Of a stretch of 64,000 nucleotides of DNA, positions 12,241 through 25,110 are shown piece after piece. Within the stretch, counting starts at the first letter, position 1; each line of letters opens with the position of its first letter. This DNA comes from Eopsaltria australis (Eukaryota > Chordata > Aves > Passeriformes > Petroicidae): positions 310,001-374,000 of the forward strand of contig JAVTVJ010001144.1 in assembly GCA_034509425.1 (NCBI GenBank). The letters run 5' to 3'. The notes beneath the pieces are model-generated. The model worked only from the letters and a program-made list of their open reading frames with translations, ran no database searches and was not told the DNA's origin. The translations under genes and the position numbers were made by a program.

Positions 12241-13129
12241 GGGGATGAAAAAATTCAAAAGCTATATTCGCATATCATGTTGAATTTTTTCCTATTAAAA
12301 AACTCAGCTTGGCAAAATTTTAACTTAGATTTATCACCTAAGATAAACACAATGGATCAGCTTAAAAAAAATTGAAATATAAAAGAATACATAATAATAC
12401 ATACATAGCTCTACTTCCAGTATTTATTTGTCAGTGATGGAAAAAAAACAAACCAACAAAACACAGACGGCAAAACCACTACCCCTTACGGCTGTAAAGA
12501 AAAGAAACTGAAGATCTTTATTATCTGATAGACCACTTAGTACCACAAGTCCAATGGCCCCTAAAATTATTTCTGGTTATTTAAGGGATATTTGATTTTT
12601 AAAAGTTCTGGGGAGTTAATTTTTTGATGTCAAAGATCCAAATTAAATTGTGACACTTCAAAGATCCTCCAGATTTACTAAGGAGTAATTTCTTATTCAT
12701 TATATAGATGAAATACAGTAGGAATTTCTCTGTTTAATTAAAAAATTGCATGTGTGTGTTAATATAAATTCATCTGTATGGTTTAGAATAACTCTTCCAG
12801 AAACTGATTGAAAATGTTCAGAGAGTTTGTCAACAATTCAGTCAACAACTTAGAATTCAATCTATTAATTCTTCCACAAAATGTTATCACTCATATCTGA
12901 AGCTTAGTTGCTGCTCTTCAGTGTCTTGGTCTAACACAGATCTTTAGTTTTGACCCTCGGTGCTCTTTCTTTCTTTTGAAGTTACCAGCTGTGCTTCTTA
13001 TCTGCATGTGTCAAATATTCAGCCTGCATTACTGCAGTAGGTGTTATTCATAAGTGGAGTTGTTAACTGTGCTGATGAGGTCAAACTGTCTTCAAGAGGT
13101 CATTGAAACTGGGGGAAAGGAGCAAATGA

Positions 13130-13523
13130 AATAACTGGACAGGTGGGGAGAGTTGGGGTTGTTAGGTTTTGAAAAGAGAAAGCTCTGGGGAGATCTCAGA
13201 GCATTTTCCCATGCCTGACAAGGGCTTACAAGAAAGATAGAGAGAGGTTTTCTACAAGGTCATGCAGTGAAAAGGGTTATGGCTTCAAACTGCAAGACAG
13301 TAGGTTTAGCACAGGTGTTAGGAAGAAATTGTTTAGTGGGAGGGTGGTGAGGCACTAGAACAGGCTGCCCAGAGAAACATCCCTGGAAGCATTCAAAGCC
13401 AGATTGAATGAGACTGAGCAAACTGGTCTAGTGAAAGATATCCCCCCTGTTCCTGTGGCATGGGGATTAGAGCTAGATGTTTTTTATGGTCCCTTTCAAC
13501 CCAAACAATTCTATGGTTCTGTG
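13130..13523 (+). mobile_element. CR1 LINE, 3' end fragment
   Basis: The block follows the order of the avian CR1 3' region. It holds a GAAAGCTCTGGGGAGA segment, a GGGCTTACAAGAAAGATAG segment, a TTAGGAAGAAATTGTTTAG segment, a GGCACTAGAACAGGCTGCCC segment, and finally CTTTCAACCCAAACAATTCTATGGTTCTGTG. The last part is the CR1 terminus with its imperfect 3' octamer repeat. These positions correspond to the extreme C-terminus of ORF2 and the 3' UTR. Many substitutions and small deletions are visible, and no frame is intact. It is a typical 5'-truncated copy. The left edge is approximate. Confidence 0.92.
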
Positions 13524-16500
13524 GAAAAATCTTTTGATAATTGTAGGCAATTGTAATTTTGACAATTGTAATTGTTGGAAATGTATTAATCTTTATTAAA
13601 AATAAGCAAGCAAAAAGCCAAACCCCTCTCCCCTCCCTCCCAAGTTAACATAAAAAGGTCTTTTTCATGACGTGTCTTTGAATTGATATTGAAATATTTG
13701 GAATTTACTTGAAATTCCTGTTGAAGGTGCAGAAGAAAAGAGGACTTTCTGTGCTTTAACAGGAAGTGCAAGAAATAGGTTTGCTTTCCAGGAGTTGTGC
13801 AAGGTAGTTTGGTCTCCATGAAGTTCATTCAGATCCTACACTGAGGAAGTAAAGGAAGTCATGGAGTCAGGCAGAAGATTCACTGTGGTGTAGAACTGCA
13901 GATCACTCCAAACTGCTCCTTGGCCAGCAGACCTTCTGATGGAAACTCTGCATCTGCTGAGCCCAAGCTACAGATAAAGTACTTCAGATTTCTAGCCTTT
14001 TTATCTTTATTTGGATGGCTGATCTCTTTAACTATCATGTCTCCATTTAATCCACAAGTCAGCAGTGAATAAACTAAGGAAATACCTATCATTTGTTCAT
14101 ACCATCTGTTTGCCAAACCCAGTCCTCTTCCTTTCTCTTTAGGCTTACACTCGCAGTGTGAAATTTCTCATAATCTGTTGCATTGAGAAATATTATAGCT
14201 AATGTTTGGATATTTTATACATCTGAATAGTTCCCCTAACAGGGCACAATAGCAAACAATTTTTTTGACAAAATTATAGAATTTTTATAGAGTGATAACA
14301 TTTTTTGTTTTGCGGGGGGGGTGTGTATGTATCATTACAACTGCAAACAGATCTCAACCAAAATTACTGTAGTCAAGTACCCATTCTATCTGAACACTAG
14401 ACATCTTTGGAAGAAAAAGTGCTTTTTAATGGAAAATACTATTTTTTTAATTCAAAAAGCATTAAATGTAAAAAAAAAAAAAATACAGTAATCCCTTTGG
14501 GATTATTTCTTTACTTCTATATAAATTTAAATTTTTGTCCAGGATTTATCTCCCATAGTTAATCATGACACCAAGAGACGATACATACAAAATTATTCTC
14601 AATGCAAAATGGAAAGCACAATTAGAAATACAAATAAAGTAGGAATAGAAGGATACAACTAAGTACTTATGCAATATTCCTATGAAATACCTCAAAATAA
14701 TTTCATGAACAAGATATTTTTCTTATTATTTTTAGCCAAAATGAAAAAACCAGTAATTTTTAATTTAGGGACAATCAGCTTTCACTTCCAAGCTTTTACT
14801 GTAAAAAAGTAATTTTTCTCTGAATAAAACAGGAAAAGCAACTAAGGAATGGTAAAAAGTACCCACTCTTCTGATTCTTGGTCTTTTGAAGCAAACACTA
14901 CAACCTGAAAACCTGGTGCAATAATGTCCATCGTGAGATTCCCTTTTGCACAGTAGAGAACAGTCACATATAGTTTTCCCTTTTATTATAAGGCAATGTC
15001 CTGGCTGCTTGACCTTTACTCCCTCACTTTCTGATGAATAAATCTTCATACCCATATCCTGTAGATATAAATACGGATTTCTTATACAGATTATCTACAT
15101 CTTGTACAAACATTAAGTAACTTTTCTTATGACAAAAGTGTGTTCTGCTTTATGCATGCCGAGTCAAAACTATACCTCTGAACAGATTAACAGTTGTAAA
15201 GATTTATTCCCAAGAACTGCAATAGTCCAAGCTGGTCTAGAGGGTGAGCTGTATTTACAGCAATAATCCAGTAACAGAACGGTAAAAACTTTTTGTATTT
15301 TTAAAAGCTTCAGTTTCAGCACTTGTCTTGCAGAGAAAACCTATCACTCAAATATTTCCTGACCTCCACTGTATGCAAAGGTGAAAACAAATCTATAACC
15401 ATAGCCAAAACCCTTATGTTTATTCATAACTAAACTACTCACAGAATGCTCATTAAATGCAGCCATTACATATTAGGTTGTGATCCCTGGCTCCAGGTTG
15501 CAGGGTACATTTTGCCCTCCACCTCCTTGTTTTAATTAAACTTAGGAAAAATATAATAATTTTGTTTAATGTGCTTAAAGTAGAGTAACTGAGAACATTT
15601 CTGGGGCTTGTCAGCACTGAAAAAACATACAGAGTTTTGTCAGCTACTGACTGCTAGTATGTCACAAGGAAACCAGCTGCCCCTGTGAACCACAACCTTC
15701 TGTCCCAAAGTGTCTGAGACATTCTGTAAGCAAAACGATCTTAAACCCAGTCATGGATATATTTACACAAAGTCACATTGACTGTCACTACAGAGAACAC
15801 AAGAACAGCCTCAAAGATCAGCTTGCATTTATATTTGCTGCCTGCAAGTTTATCTCATCTCCTATTTGTGAATGCCTTTTTCTGCAGTGCACACCTTGGA
15901 TCATGTACAAGCAGATGCTAATTAGAGGGGCTCTTGTCTCTGCTGTCAGATCTAAGCTATCCTATCTGGCCTTGCAAAGAGGGGCAACTGGGACAGGTCC
16001 ATGTCCTTCCCACCAGCCCCATGATAGATCATCTGCTAGCAGAGCAGATGGGATTTGTAGATGGCCTGAGTTAAGCTTTATGCTGGCAGCCTGCAGGGGA
16101 GACACAGAGCCAAAAGATGTGCCAGATCATGAGCACAGTCCCAGGTTTGCTTTGTCAGAGAACACAACAGTGATTAACCTCAGTGGTGTTTTACCTACAA
16201 GGATCAAGACCACAGCTGGTAACACACAAGATAATATTAATGCAGCAACAATACACTGAAGCTGTGTACCTAGACAGGTTTTCTGGTTAGACACATTAAA
16301 ACTAAATCATTACTTGAAGGAAGAAAAGTGCATGTTAGCATTATTACTTGTCTTGACTAGAAAGATGCCTTGCAAAAACTTTGATAGAGTCTTGTCATTC
16401 CGTAAAACAAAGAGTTGTGTTTTGCACACTTACAGCTCAAATTTTCAGTTTAATCCTTTTTTGAGTGGATACCATTTTGAAGCAAAAAAACCCAAAATGA

Positions 16501-18059
16501 CACAGGCAAGGCAGATCTTTTGTTTGCTTCTTTGTTTTTAAGATGATTGTCAAAATATTCAGAGCAATGTAAAAGGGTTCCCTAAATCGCCCATCCACAG
16601 GACAGTTCCTACTCAGAAGCAGGTCATAACTACTCATAAGTGTTTATGCAGTAAAATGCATAATGATTTATCATTCTGCTATTTTATTTACTAATATTTA
16701 CATGTTCTAAAAAGTAAATGAACCTGTCTAATGCATAAATTAATCATTTATTTGGTTGGTTGGTTGGTTGGTTGGTTGGTTGGTTGGTTTTGTTGATTTT
16801 TTTTAGATGTGCTTGTGAAATTAAGATATTCAAAGATTTTCTCAGAGCTTATGTAGGATATGCAGAAATCTATTAGCTACTAATGAGATACAATAAAATG
16901 AAAACCTAGTATTTTTGTTATGCATTGTTTTCACACATCTGCTTACACAGGTACTTTGCATTTTAAAAATATTTATAGGACTTAATTACCTAAACAGAGA
17001 CACACCCAATGATATGCCATTGTGTTAGTTTATCCACAATATTTGTGATAACTCTGAAAATACATAGGAAAAAAAATATTAGAGTAGTAAAGTGAATTCA
17101 CGACAGATATGAATTTAAAAAATATTTTATTTATTGAGGAGCCTCGATGTCCTTAGAAAAACATTATCTTATGTTAATGGATACGGTGGAAAGTGTTCTA
17201 GAATAAGAAAATATAAATATTTTTACTCTTAGAATGTTTTGTCTGTCTTCTATATATGGAATATTGCTTTCCTAACACTTTATTCTCTGGTGCATTAAGT
17301 AGTTTGCTATTTTCCAAATAATTTCCAATTTCTCTGTTCCGGGGAATGGCACAGATACACCCAATGAAAACTAAATGTTTCATTTTGTTTGTTTCTTAAT
17401 TTTGTCTCTGTGCTTTTTTTCCCCACTGCATTTCTTGTTCTACTCTTCTCACAAGTACCAAATCACAAGAGAAGGGATTTTTTTAATACATTACTTGTTT
17501 GTTTAATCATTATTTATTCTAGCTAAAGGTGTTTCGTCTTAGTATGCACCACGTAGAGCTGATTTTATTTTTTATGCATATCTGTATGCTATCCTTCTGC
17601 TAGCTGTTTCTCTGGCTTCATTATCCCACTGAAAGATCAAAAGCAAAATTTTATATGCAAGGAGTGTGATGCAGAAACATGTTTATCTCACCTCAAGATC
17701 ACGCCTACCAACTACAACAGAAAGACACTGGATCCAAATCTATTATTTGTAACCTGTTCACACAGCAGCATTCAGACAAGAAAAAAATAATTATTTTCCC
17801 TTCTTAATTCTGAAAACTCACTTTTGTTTTCCTGATGTTCATGAAAAATGGGCCAACATTTAGAAGAACAATCTATCATAAACCCTGAACGCAGAGTGAA
17901 GAGTCCATCCAAGCATATTGGGGATTGCATATTTCCATATTCATGGCTTGTATTTTTGTATATTAACCTGCATCTGCGGTTCTACCACTGAGGCTGTGCA
18001 ACTGGCCTTCACCTTTAGCACTTTGTAGTATCTGCTAGTACCAACAAGCTTTGTTATAT
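13524..18059. other. AT-rich non-coding DNA, no gene seen
   Basis: The longest frame is 168 codons at 15753-16259. Its protein has no recognisable domain, no signal peptide and no similarity I can name, and I see no paired splice sites or promoter. I treat it as a chance frame. A minus frame of 78 codons at 13880-14116 was also examined and not supported. Simple repeats are the (TTGG)n tract near 16760 and several short A or T runs. Confidence 0.55.
16752..16789. repeat. (TTGG)n microsatellite
   Basis: About nine uninterrupted tandem copies of a four-base TTGG unit, followed by a T-rich stretch. A repeat this pure is likely to vary in length between individuals. Confidence 0.95.
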
Positions 18060-18560
18060 GACTATTTCTTTGATACTGAGCAAAGAACCTCCAGGGCATA
18101 CTCCTGTCGTCTTCACTTTAAAAAAAAATAATTTATTTCAGTGCTTTGTTTCTTATCTTTTAATAAGTTATTTATCCATGTGGAGACTGGCTCTCTTATC
18201 TCATGGCAGCTTAGTTTCTTAAAGAGCCTTTGCTGAGGGATTGTGCTGATTGCCTTTGGAAATCAAAGGATGTCGTGTCAACCTTTGTGCACAGGCTCGT
18301 TGCTTCCTTCAAAGAACTCCCATAGATTTGTGAGTTCTGTCTCTAAAGAAGACACTAGTTCTATTTTTTACACTAACTCTTACCAGTTTTCCCAGAAGAA
18401 ACAAAAGTGAGCATCATCGTTCTGTGGTATGCGGGTGGAAGATGCTGAGGTCTGCCCTGGAATGCTTTCAAAAATTGGTGACACATTTGCTATCTTCAAG
18501 AGGTTGGAAATCACAATCAGTGACTCACCTACCACTAATTTCAGTGTCTTAGGTCTGATA
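18060..18560 (-). mobile_element. Ancient CR1/L3-type LINE, reverse transcriptase fragment
   Basis: On the minus strand, the part around 18215-18280 reads as a decayed VD...FDFQ...SKG segment. This corresponds to the conserved reverse-transcriptase block that in CR1 and L3 elements contains the YLDF.KAFD sequence. Neighbouring plus-strand landmarks keep the order of old amniote CR1 elements seen in reverse: a CTCTTATCTCATGGCAGC segment, an AAGAGCCTTTGCTGAGG segment, a TCAAAGAACTCCCATAG segment, and an AAAATTGGTGACACATTTGC segment. It is far more diverged than the other CR1 copies, with many stops and indels, so it is probably an insertion that predates modern bird families. The ends are approximate; resemblance may extend left to about 17900. 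Confidence 0.7.
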
Positions 18561-20324
18561 GGAGAACATTTGTTGGTCCTTATTTACTAATATTTAACAA
18601 GACAGGTAGTCAAGTGTCAGTTACTTGCACATATTTTTTAGGCCATTTCACAGACAGACCGAGTGGGGATGCAACTGGAAGAGGCTTAGAGGATAACTCT
18701 ATGCCATTCAGCATAGTTTCTGGGAACATTTGAAAAAATCAAACTCATATCAACTTAATTGTTTTTGCAAGGTTCATTTATAAAAGTAACTGGTTTGTAT
18801 AGTAGGCTTCTGTGGGGCATAACAGGCTGAATTAAATTAGCATCCTACAGTATCAGTGGAAACCTTATTAATAATTTTAAAAGTAGTTTAATGCTAGACC
18901 TCAGTGGTATTTTAATGAGAAACAGGGATAAGGTTTATTGAGTTCCATGGGAATCTATTCCTGGCCTCATGTTATTTTTATCTAAAGTTTAAGTGAAGAT
19001 TTGTAGAATAATAATAATTTTTTAATACTGCCAAAATGTGAGCTCAAATATCTAGGAAGAAAATCCCACTCCAATAGGTAAAGGTGAAAAACAGCATCAC
19101 ACAGCATCAATGAAAAGACTTTCAAAACCAGCTGATGATGTTACACTTCAGGTTAACAGGGGAGCACAATGTCCAAATAGTCACATCTGAAAGTGGAGCT
19201 ACTTCATGTGGAAACAGGAAGTTTGTGACATACCCAGCAATTTACTGATTAAATTATTTCAGGTTTGACATTTATCACAAAAAAGGGGCCTGGATAACAG
19301 GAATTTATTTAAAAATGGCAGAGATGTAAAAAAGTAACATGAGAGACAGAAAAACTGCCTTCTAGTGAAAAGATCAGCAAATTCTACTTTCATGGTTTAC
19401 CCATGAGAAGGTTAAGAGGTTTTTTTTTATCTTAGCCTTGAAGTACCAACCCAGGGAACTTATTTCCGGAAGCAGGTGACTCTAATTTGAATGCAGGAAA
19501 AGAAAATATAATGAAGCACAATAGCTGGAGGATGAACATAATCAGACCAGAAAAGAAGAAAAAGAAGACATATTTTCATAAGAACAAATAATTAATTAAT
19601 TTTTCATTATTTGAAGGTACTGGATCAAGATCAAATGCCTTTCTATAGCTTAGAATCTATGAAATTCAGACAATTTGCACTGTCTTATGCAGAGGTTCAT
19701 ATGGCCCAGTTTAGCTTTGAAATTTATACTTTTCCAGATACATTGTGTACTTGAAAAAGAAATTATAGCATATGGAAACAGAAGCCTTTAAAGTCATCAA
19801 TTATATAATTTTTAGCAATTATTTTCATTTTTTTTAAATTTTCTTTTCCTGGTTTCATACTAGAAAAAAAAAATAAATGAAATCAGTATTTTTTCACTGG
19901 AATTTAATTAAAGAAATAAGTAAAATATATATTCTGAATAAATAGAACAGCATGTGTTAAAGTTCAGATAAAATGCTTAACATAAGCAAAACTTAGTCGT
20001 ATTTTCATTGTTTGGCTTCTCTACAATTATTTCTGTTTATATCATGCTATTGCCAAATGATCCAAACAGGAGCAAAGTCTCATTCTAGTCACAGAAGGGC
20101 TTAAAATTGGTCCATAGAGAATATGAAGTGCAAAACTGTGGCTGTTTTTTATTTGTCTACTTTCTTAGCAGTGGTGAATGGTTCTTAGGAGCCCTGCCTC
20201 AGAAAGAAAAGGTTTCAGACACAGGGATATTTAAAGAAATTTTCAGGAGATGAAGAAGGTTATTGATAACAGGAATTTTAATGGAGAAATGTACACCACT
20301 ATAATGCATGTTGTCCAGTTCAAG

Positions 20325-20326
<2 letters not shown>
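18561..20326. other. AT-rich non-coding DNA, nothing recognised
   Basis: There is no frame above 60 codons worth noting and no clear repeat. The stretch next to the old CR1 fragment (18561-18800) may contain more of the same element beyond recognition. Confidence 0.5.

Positions 20327-20368
<42 letters not shown>
20327..20368. repeat. 42-base uninterrupted T run
   Basis: This is the longest homopolymer in the window: 42 consecutive T. Read on the minus strand it would be a poly(A) tail of something lying to its right. However, the sequence after 20368 shows no polyadenylation signal close by and no recognisable gene. The exact length may be unreliable because homopolymers are error-prone in sequencing and assembly. 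Confidence 0.9.
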
Positions 20369-20371
<3 letters not shown>

Positions 20372-23300
20372 ATATCATAAATTTCTATGCATATTAAAAA
20401 CCTCCCCAACAAGTTGCATGGAAGTAACTAAATCACAAGGATAGAGACAACCAAAAAATATTTGTAACAAATCTCTGGTTGTTTCAGCCTACACCAGCAT
20501 AAAAGGTTTTCTTAAATGCAAGCTGCACTGCTCTCTCTTGTGTGTGTACATGTGTTCCAAGACTGGATCAACTGGCAAAACTGTACAGAAGAATGAGAGG
20601 CTTTAATGCTGATAGCTGTTAGATACCATAATATAAAGAGATCCAAAACTCTAAAGCTGTTGTTATGCCTTTCCTGAGGCATGCTCTGACAATGTCATTC
20701 ATGATAAGATGACACGGCAGCTGCTCAGGATAAACACCAGGCAAAACCACATAATGGCAATACAGACCAATAAATAGCAGCTTCCCACTTAGTGATATCC
20801 TCAAACTGGCATGATGCCTTTTAACAAAAAATCTTCCCATTTTCCATAGTCTAAGGAAAGTGGCCTTTCATAACCAGTTACCCTATTAGTGGATGAATTT
20901 CACACATCAGAAAAACTGGTGTTTTAACTTTCTGGAGCAAGCACTTATAGGAAAATATCTGTCAATAAGAAACATCAACTTTAAAAATTAGAAAGGAGCA
21001 CTTCACTGCAACCCCATCCCTAAAGAACACGAAACATTGGGGAAAACAGAATTAGCAACATCATTAGTGTGCCCCAATCTTTTTTCTCTTTTTGAAGTTT
21101 ATTTTTAGAAAGCTAAGCTTTTCTGTTGGTTTTTTTACACAGATTTGAGCATTTCCATGTGTGCAGATATGGAAGGTAATTATGCAAATACATTCAGTGA
21201 AAATAGGGGTGTGGGGTAAGTGACCTCAGCGTTGAGGAAGAGCAATAAAGGATAAGATATAAAGAAAAAAAGAAAAGTTAAAGATCCATAAGAGATTGTT
21301 TTGAAAGGCTATGAAAACAGAAATCTGAAGAATCTTGAAATACACCATTTATTATATAAATGTTCTGGTCACCAGCACAGAAATGCCAGATGTTTTGTGC
21401 TTGTGATCTGACAATTTTTAAACTACGATATTCTTTGAAGTTACAATAAAAAGCAAGAGGTAATGGAAAACAAGTTTTCTTGAATTAAAACAGATCCCTG
21501 AGAAAAGCATAAATGAAGAACCTTGTGATATCTCACTCTTATATCAATCTCTGCTACAGTTTCTATTTTCACAAGCTCCAAAAATTGTGCTCCTTTTTGT
21601 AGTTTTATTACTTGGAAAGTTGATAAGGAAATAGCTGTAAGGTTTATACCCAAAATGATAACTATGAGTTTATATATTTCTCTCTTTAATCTGAAAGTTT
21701 TCTTTCTATCAATTGTGCTACAGGACCTTTTACTAAGAACCGGACAAATAAAATTTTGTTTTTTCACCAGGTGTCATGGCATTGGAATTGCTGCAGTGTA
21801 GTTTAGTGCTGGACAAATGGAGAACGTGTGAAGCTCCCTATATTTGGTGCCACACAGCACCCTTCACATTTTGGATTCTGGCATAAAAGGTTAACCAACC
21901 AACAGATGTACTTAACATATACTTCAACACTGATGATCAGATTTGCAATTCTATGTACATTGAGCAGATTTTATGTTACACCATTCTTAAACGTATCTTT
22001 AGATTCCGCTAAAATTAATCATTTGTATCAACAGGAAACTCAATGGTTAAATATGACCTACTATATATTCCAAATTCAACAGAAATGAAATTAAAAGATA
22101 GGACAACTTGAGTATTCATTGTCTGTATGATACAGGCCTATCTGCATTAGCTTTGAAGACATCCCACAGACCTGATTTAAATAAAACACCTGGCTTTCCC
22201 ATAACACAATGTAGGCAAGACAAATCTTGGCCTCTATTGCACTATTTGTAAAACATTATAATACTTCACTAAACTGCAGGCTCAAAACAGTGACTAATTT
22301 AGATCTTGGTGCTCAAATATTAAGCCAACAGAAGCCAGAAAAATGTTTGAATATGAATTTGCAATGTAAAAAAAAAAAAAAAAGGCTTTATCTTTTTTAT
22401 CTTTCTTTTCAGAAAGAAATATCTTTATTACATTGCTTGTCCAGTTCCAAAGAAGAGCTCAATATTAAATTACAGAGATGTTTAGCATAACTTTCAAGAT
22501 TTGGACTTCTGTTTCTGTATTTTTCTGACTAAAATCTATCCTTGCTAAAATTCAACTCAGGCAAGTGTTTGCACACAGAGTTCACAAAAATAAATAGGTA
22601 TTAAAAATGTGTATTCTAATTGTTCCCTCAGCATGTAGGATTAGGACTAGATAATAAAATTTCCTTTGCAATATAAGGTACAGCAAGTGTAAGCAATACA
22701 GACAACTGCAATAGTAATTTAAACAGAGTCTACAGTGCTCTAAACAACTATGGAGTGAATACATTAACAACTGCCTCAAGTGAGAGAAACGGTGAGTGCT
22801 GGAAATGCTGAGAGACTGGCACTATATATTATGTCTGAAAATTACTAAGGGAAAGTTTAGAAGTTAACAAATGAGCCCATTTTAAGGGAAATTGGAGCCT
22901 ATCTATTTCCCTTCAAATGTAGTAGTTTAATCGTTTTATAGGGCTCTTGCATGAATGAGATAGAGAAAGGGGAGGAAAATGTGATCCTTTCAGGGGAGTA
23001 GGACTTGAAAGATGACAGAGAGGTTTATATATCAGCTGCAGTTTACCCTCCAAACAAATTCATATAACTGTAAACAAAGAGTTCCACTTATCTAGTAAGG
23101 AAGAAAAAAATGCATGTGATAAAATGTTAATGTGTAGACATAATATAATTTGGGTTTCATCAAAAATATAACATCTAAATCTGTATTTTATATACTGGTA
23201 GGATGTCTGCCTCTTTCATTTCTGGATAACAACATAATTTTTTTGTGGAAGAAGGCTCTCTTCAATGTATGCATCTTACCATTTCCTGTTTTTCTGACTT

Positions 23301-24799
23301 TTTGTTTGTATTTCTTAAGGAAACAAGTAGAAAATAAAATCAATACAGAAATTAGAGATTTTATTTTGGAAATTAATGTATATTATGCAAATTAATAGAA
23401 AATAATTAGGTAGTACTTTAATTTACTTTTCATAGTGCAAATTGGCCTAATTCATGAGAAATCATGAGAAGCCTTCTGAGAAATTATTAGCTTTTATACG
23501 AAGCCAGCAATTTTTTCCTTTTATGATTGACATTGCAGAAGTAGCCAAAAGCTTTCTTCAGCTGAAATGGTAGAGCAGGAGTCTGTGTACAGATCCAAGG
23601 AATTAAAAACCCTACAGCAACCAAAACAAAGTGACTTGAGTCAATTCTTTGCTCATCTAAAACTTCTATCAAGCCCCCTAGAATCAGATAAGCTATTTAG
23701 CTATATCTTAGGAGGAGACTGTTCTAGCTGTATTAATAAAAATCCTGTGTTGTGCTCTGTAAAATATTGTTTGTATGTATTGGGATTAAGTTAGGTTTAA
23801 TTTTGCTTTTTTTCCCATTTCCTATGCAGAACAGAAGGAATTTGGATACCTGGAAAAGCTTTCAAATGATACCAAACATTCTTATGTCCTGTAGGGGTTT
23901 TGCCAGGTATACAGTTAATTTTCTTCGCAGCAGCGAAGTGACCAAAACACTGTTGATAACTTGACAAAGTTTTAGCTATTGCTGAACAGTGCTTACACAG
24001 CATCACAGCTTTCTCTGTTTCTCGCTCTTCCCCCAACAGTGAATAGGTTAGAGAAGATAAAAAACTGAGAGTGAACACAACTGGGACAGCTGATGGAAAT
24101 TAACTGAAGGATTAGTCCAGTAATAAAACCAGAGCTGGTGTTCATTAGGGGTTGACAATGCTCAGTGACTGGCTGGGTATCCATCAGCTGCTTGTGAGTG
24201 AGTGTGTTTACATGACTGGGTTTTCTTTTTCTGCTTTGTTTAGTCTTTTTAATAATAACAACAACAACAAACAATGATAACAGTCTATAACTGTGGAAGT
24301 ACTCATTTAGAGATCATCAAGTAAGACAGTGAGGAAATATCATAAGGGTATTGGACTCATAAAGCCTTTTCTGTTACTCCCTTTGTGGGGAAGGTGCAGA
24401 GGCACAGTTGAAGTTGATCTTGGTTGAACTCTTTGAACACCTCTAGAATACTACTACTATAATTATTAAAAAAAAAAAGAAAAAAGAGGAAAAAGATGCA
24501 TATCTAATTTGCTGAATCTACATACAACTGTCAGTAAATCATCAGACAATGGGTCAAAATTACAGATATCAGAGCAGTTGCTTTATTTCAATTGCAGCAC
24601 AAACAATTGAAATAGGTATCCAGTAATACTAGGAAATAGGTGGGTTTTATAATGACTGATATCAGTAGATGTTAGACAGACTAGGACTGAATGGAGCATT
24701 TTCCTCTGTGATCTAGCTCGTCTGTAACCATTTGCTATAATTATCTCATGGGCACACAGCAAGAAAGACCTGATATTATCTCTGAAATAATTTCACTGA

Positions 24800-25110
24800 A
24801 CACATACATCATCATCCGCTTAACTGTGTCCTGGCTAGTGACCCTGCACACGAACTAGCAGCAGGACATGGCAGATTCCTGTTGTGCCTGTACCTGACAG
24901 CTCTAAATAGGAAATCTGCCAAGCACATCAAGTTAGCGAGTGATTGCTTGCAAGCAAGTGATTAAATTGCAGATTATTTTTATTTAGCAGGAGGAAGAAT
25001 AATGAGTCAAAAGTGTTTCTGAGGGCTGAGAGAAGTGCAAGCTGGCATATTGTGCTTGATGCAATATGAAATCACAGGAGCATGATTAAAAGGCAGAATG
25101 AGCTCAAATA
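24800..25110. promoter_or_regulatory. Candidate conserved non-coding element
   Basis: A repeat-free block of more even base composition than its surroundings. It contains a perfect 14-base palindrome (24944-24957) flanked by two AGTGATT copies, several ATTA-type cores and an AATGAGTCA AP-1-like site. It looks like enhancer-type sequence kept under constraint. That judgement is based on texture and was not tested against any other genome. Confidence 0.25.
24944..24957. repeat. Perfect 14-base palindrome
   Basis: TTGCTTGCAAGCAA equals its own reverse complement. Direct copies of AGTGATT lie at 24939-24945 and 24957-24963, overlapping its two ends. It could be a dimeric transcription-factor site (the halves resemble C/EBP-type words) or chance. 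Confidence 0.9.

Larger units (their letters stand above)
6206..13129. other. Non-coding DNA with possible conserved blocks
   Basis: About 6.9 kb with no gene I can support. Open frames are under 100 codons and have no domain features. Two stretches, 7030-7300 and 12010-12240, are listed separately as possible conserved non-coding DNA. The part from 10640 to 11480 is less AT-rich, with an AATAAA near 10920 and two open frames of 70 and 76 codons. It could be old transposon sequence, but I could not match it to any family. Confidence 0.5.

Noticed and set aside
13880..14116. 78-codon minus-strand frame with protein-like composition
   Set aside because: No family recognised and no splice sites at both ends; considered as a possible exon but not supported.
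15753..16259. Open frame of 168 codons, plus strand
   Set aside because: No domain, signal peptide or similarity that I can name, and no promoter or splice-site context. One frame of this size is expected by chance in 64 kb.
20250..20444. 64-codon frame with a long Phe run
   Set aside because: Translation of the 42-base T run, not a protein.
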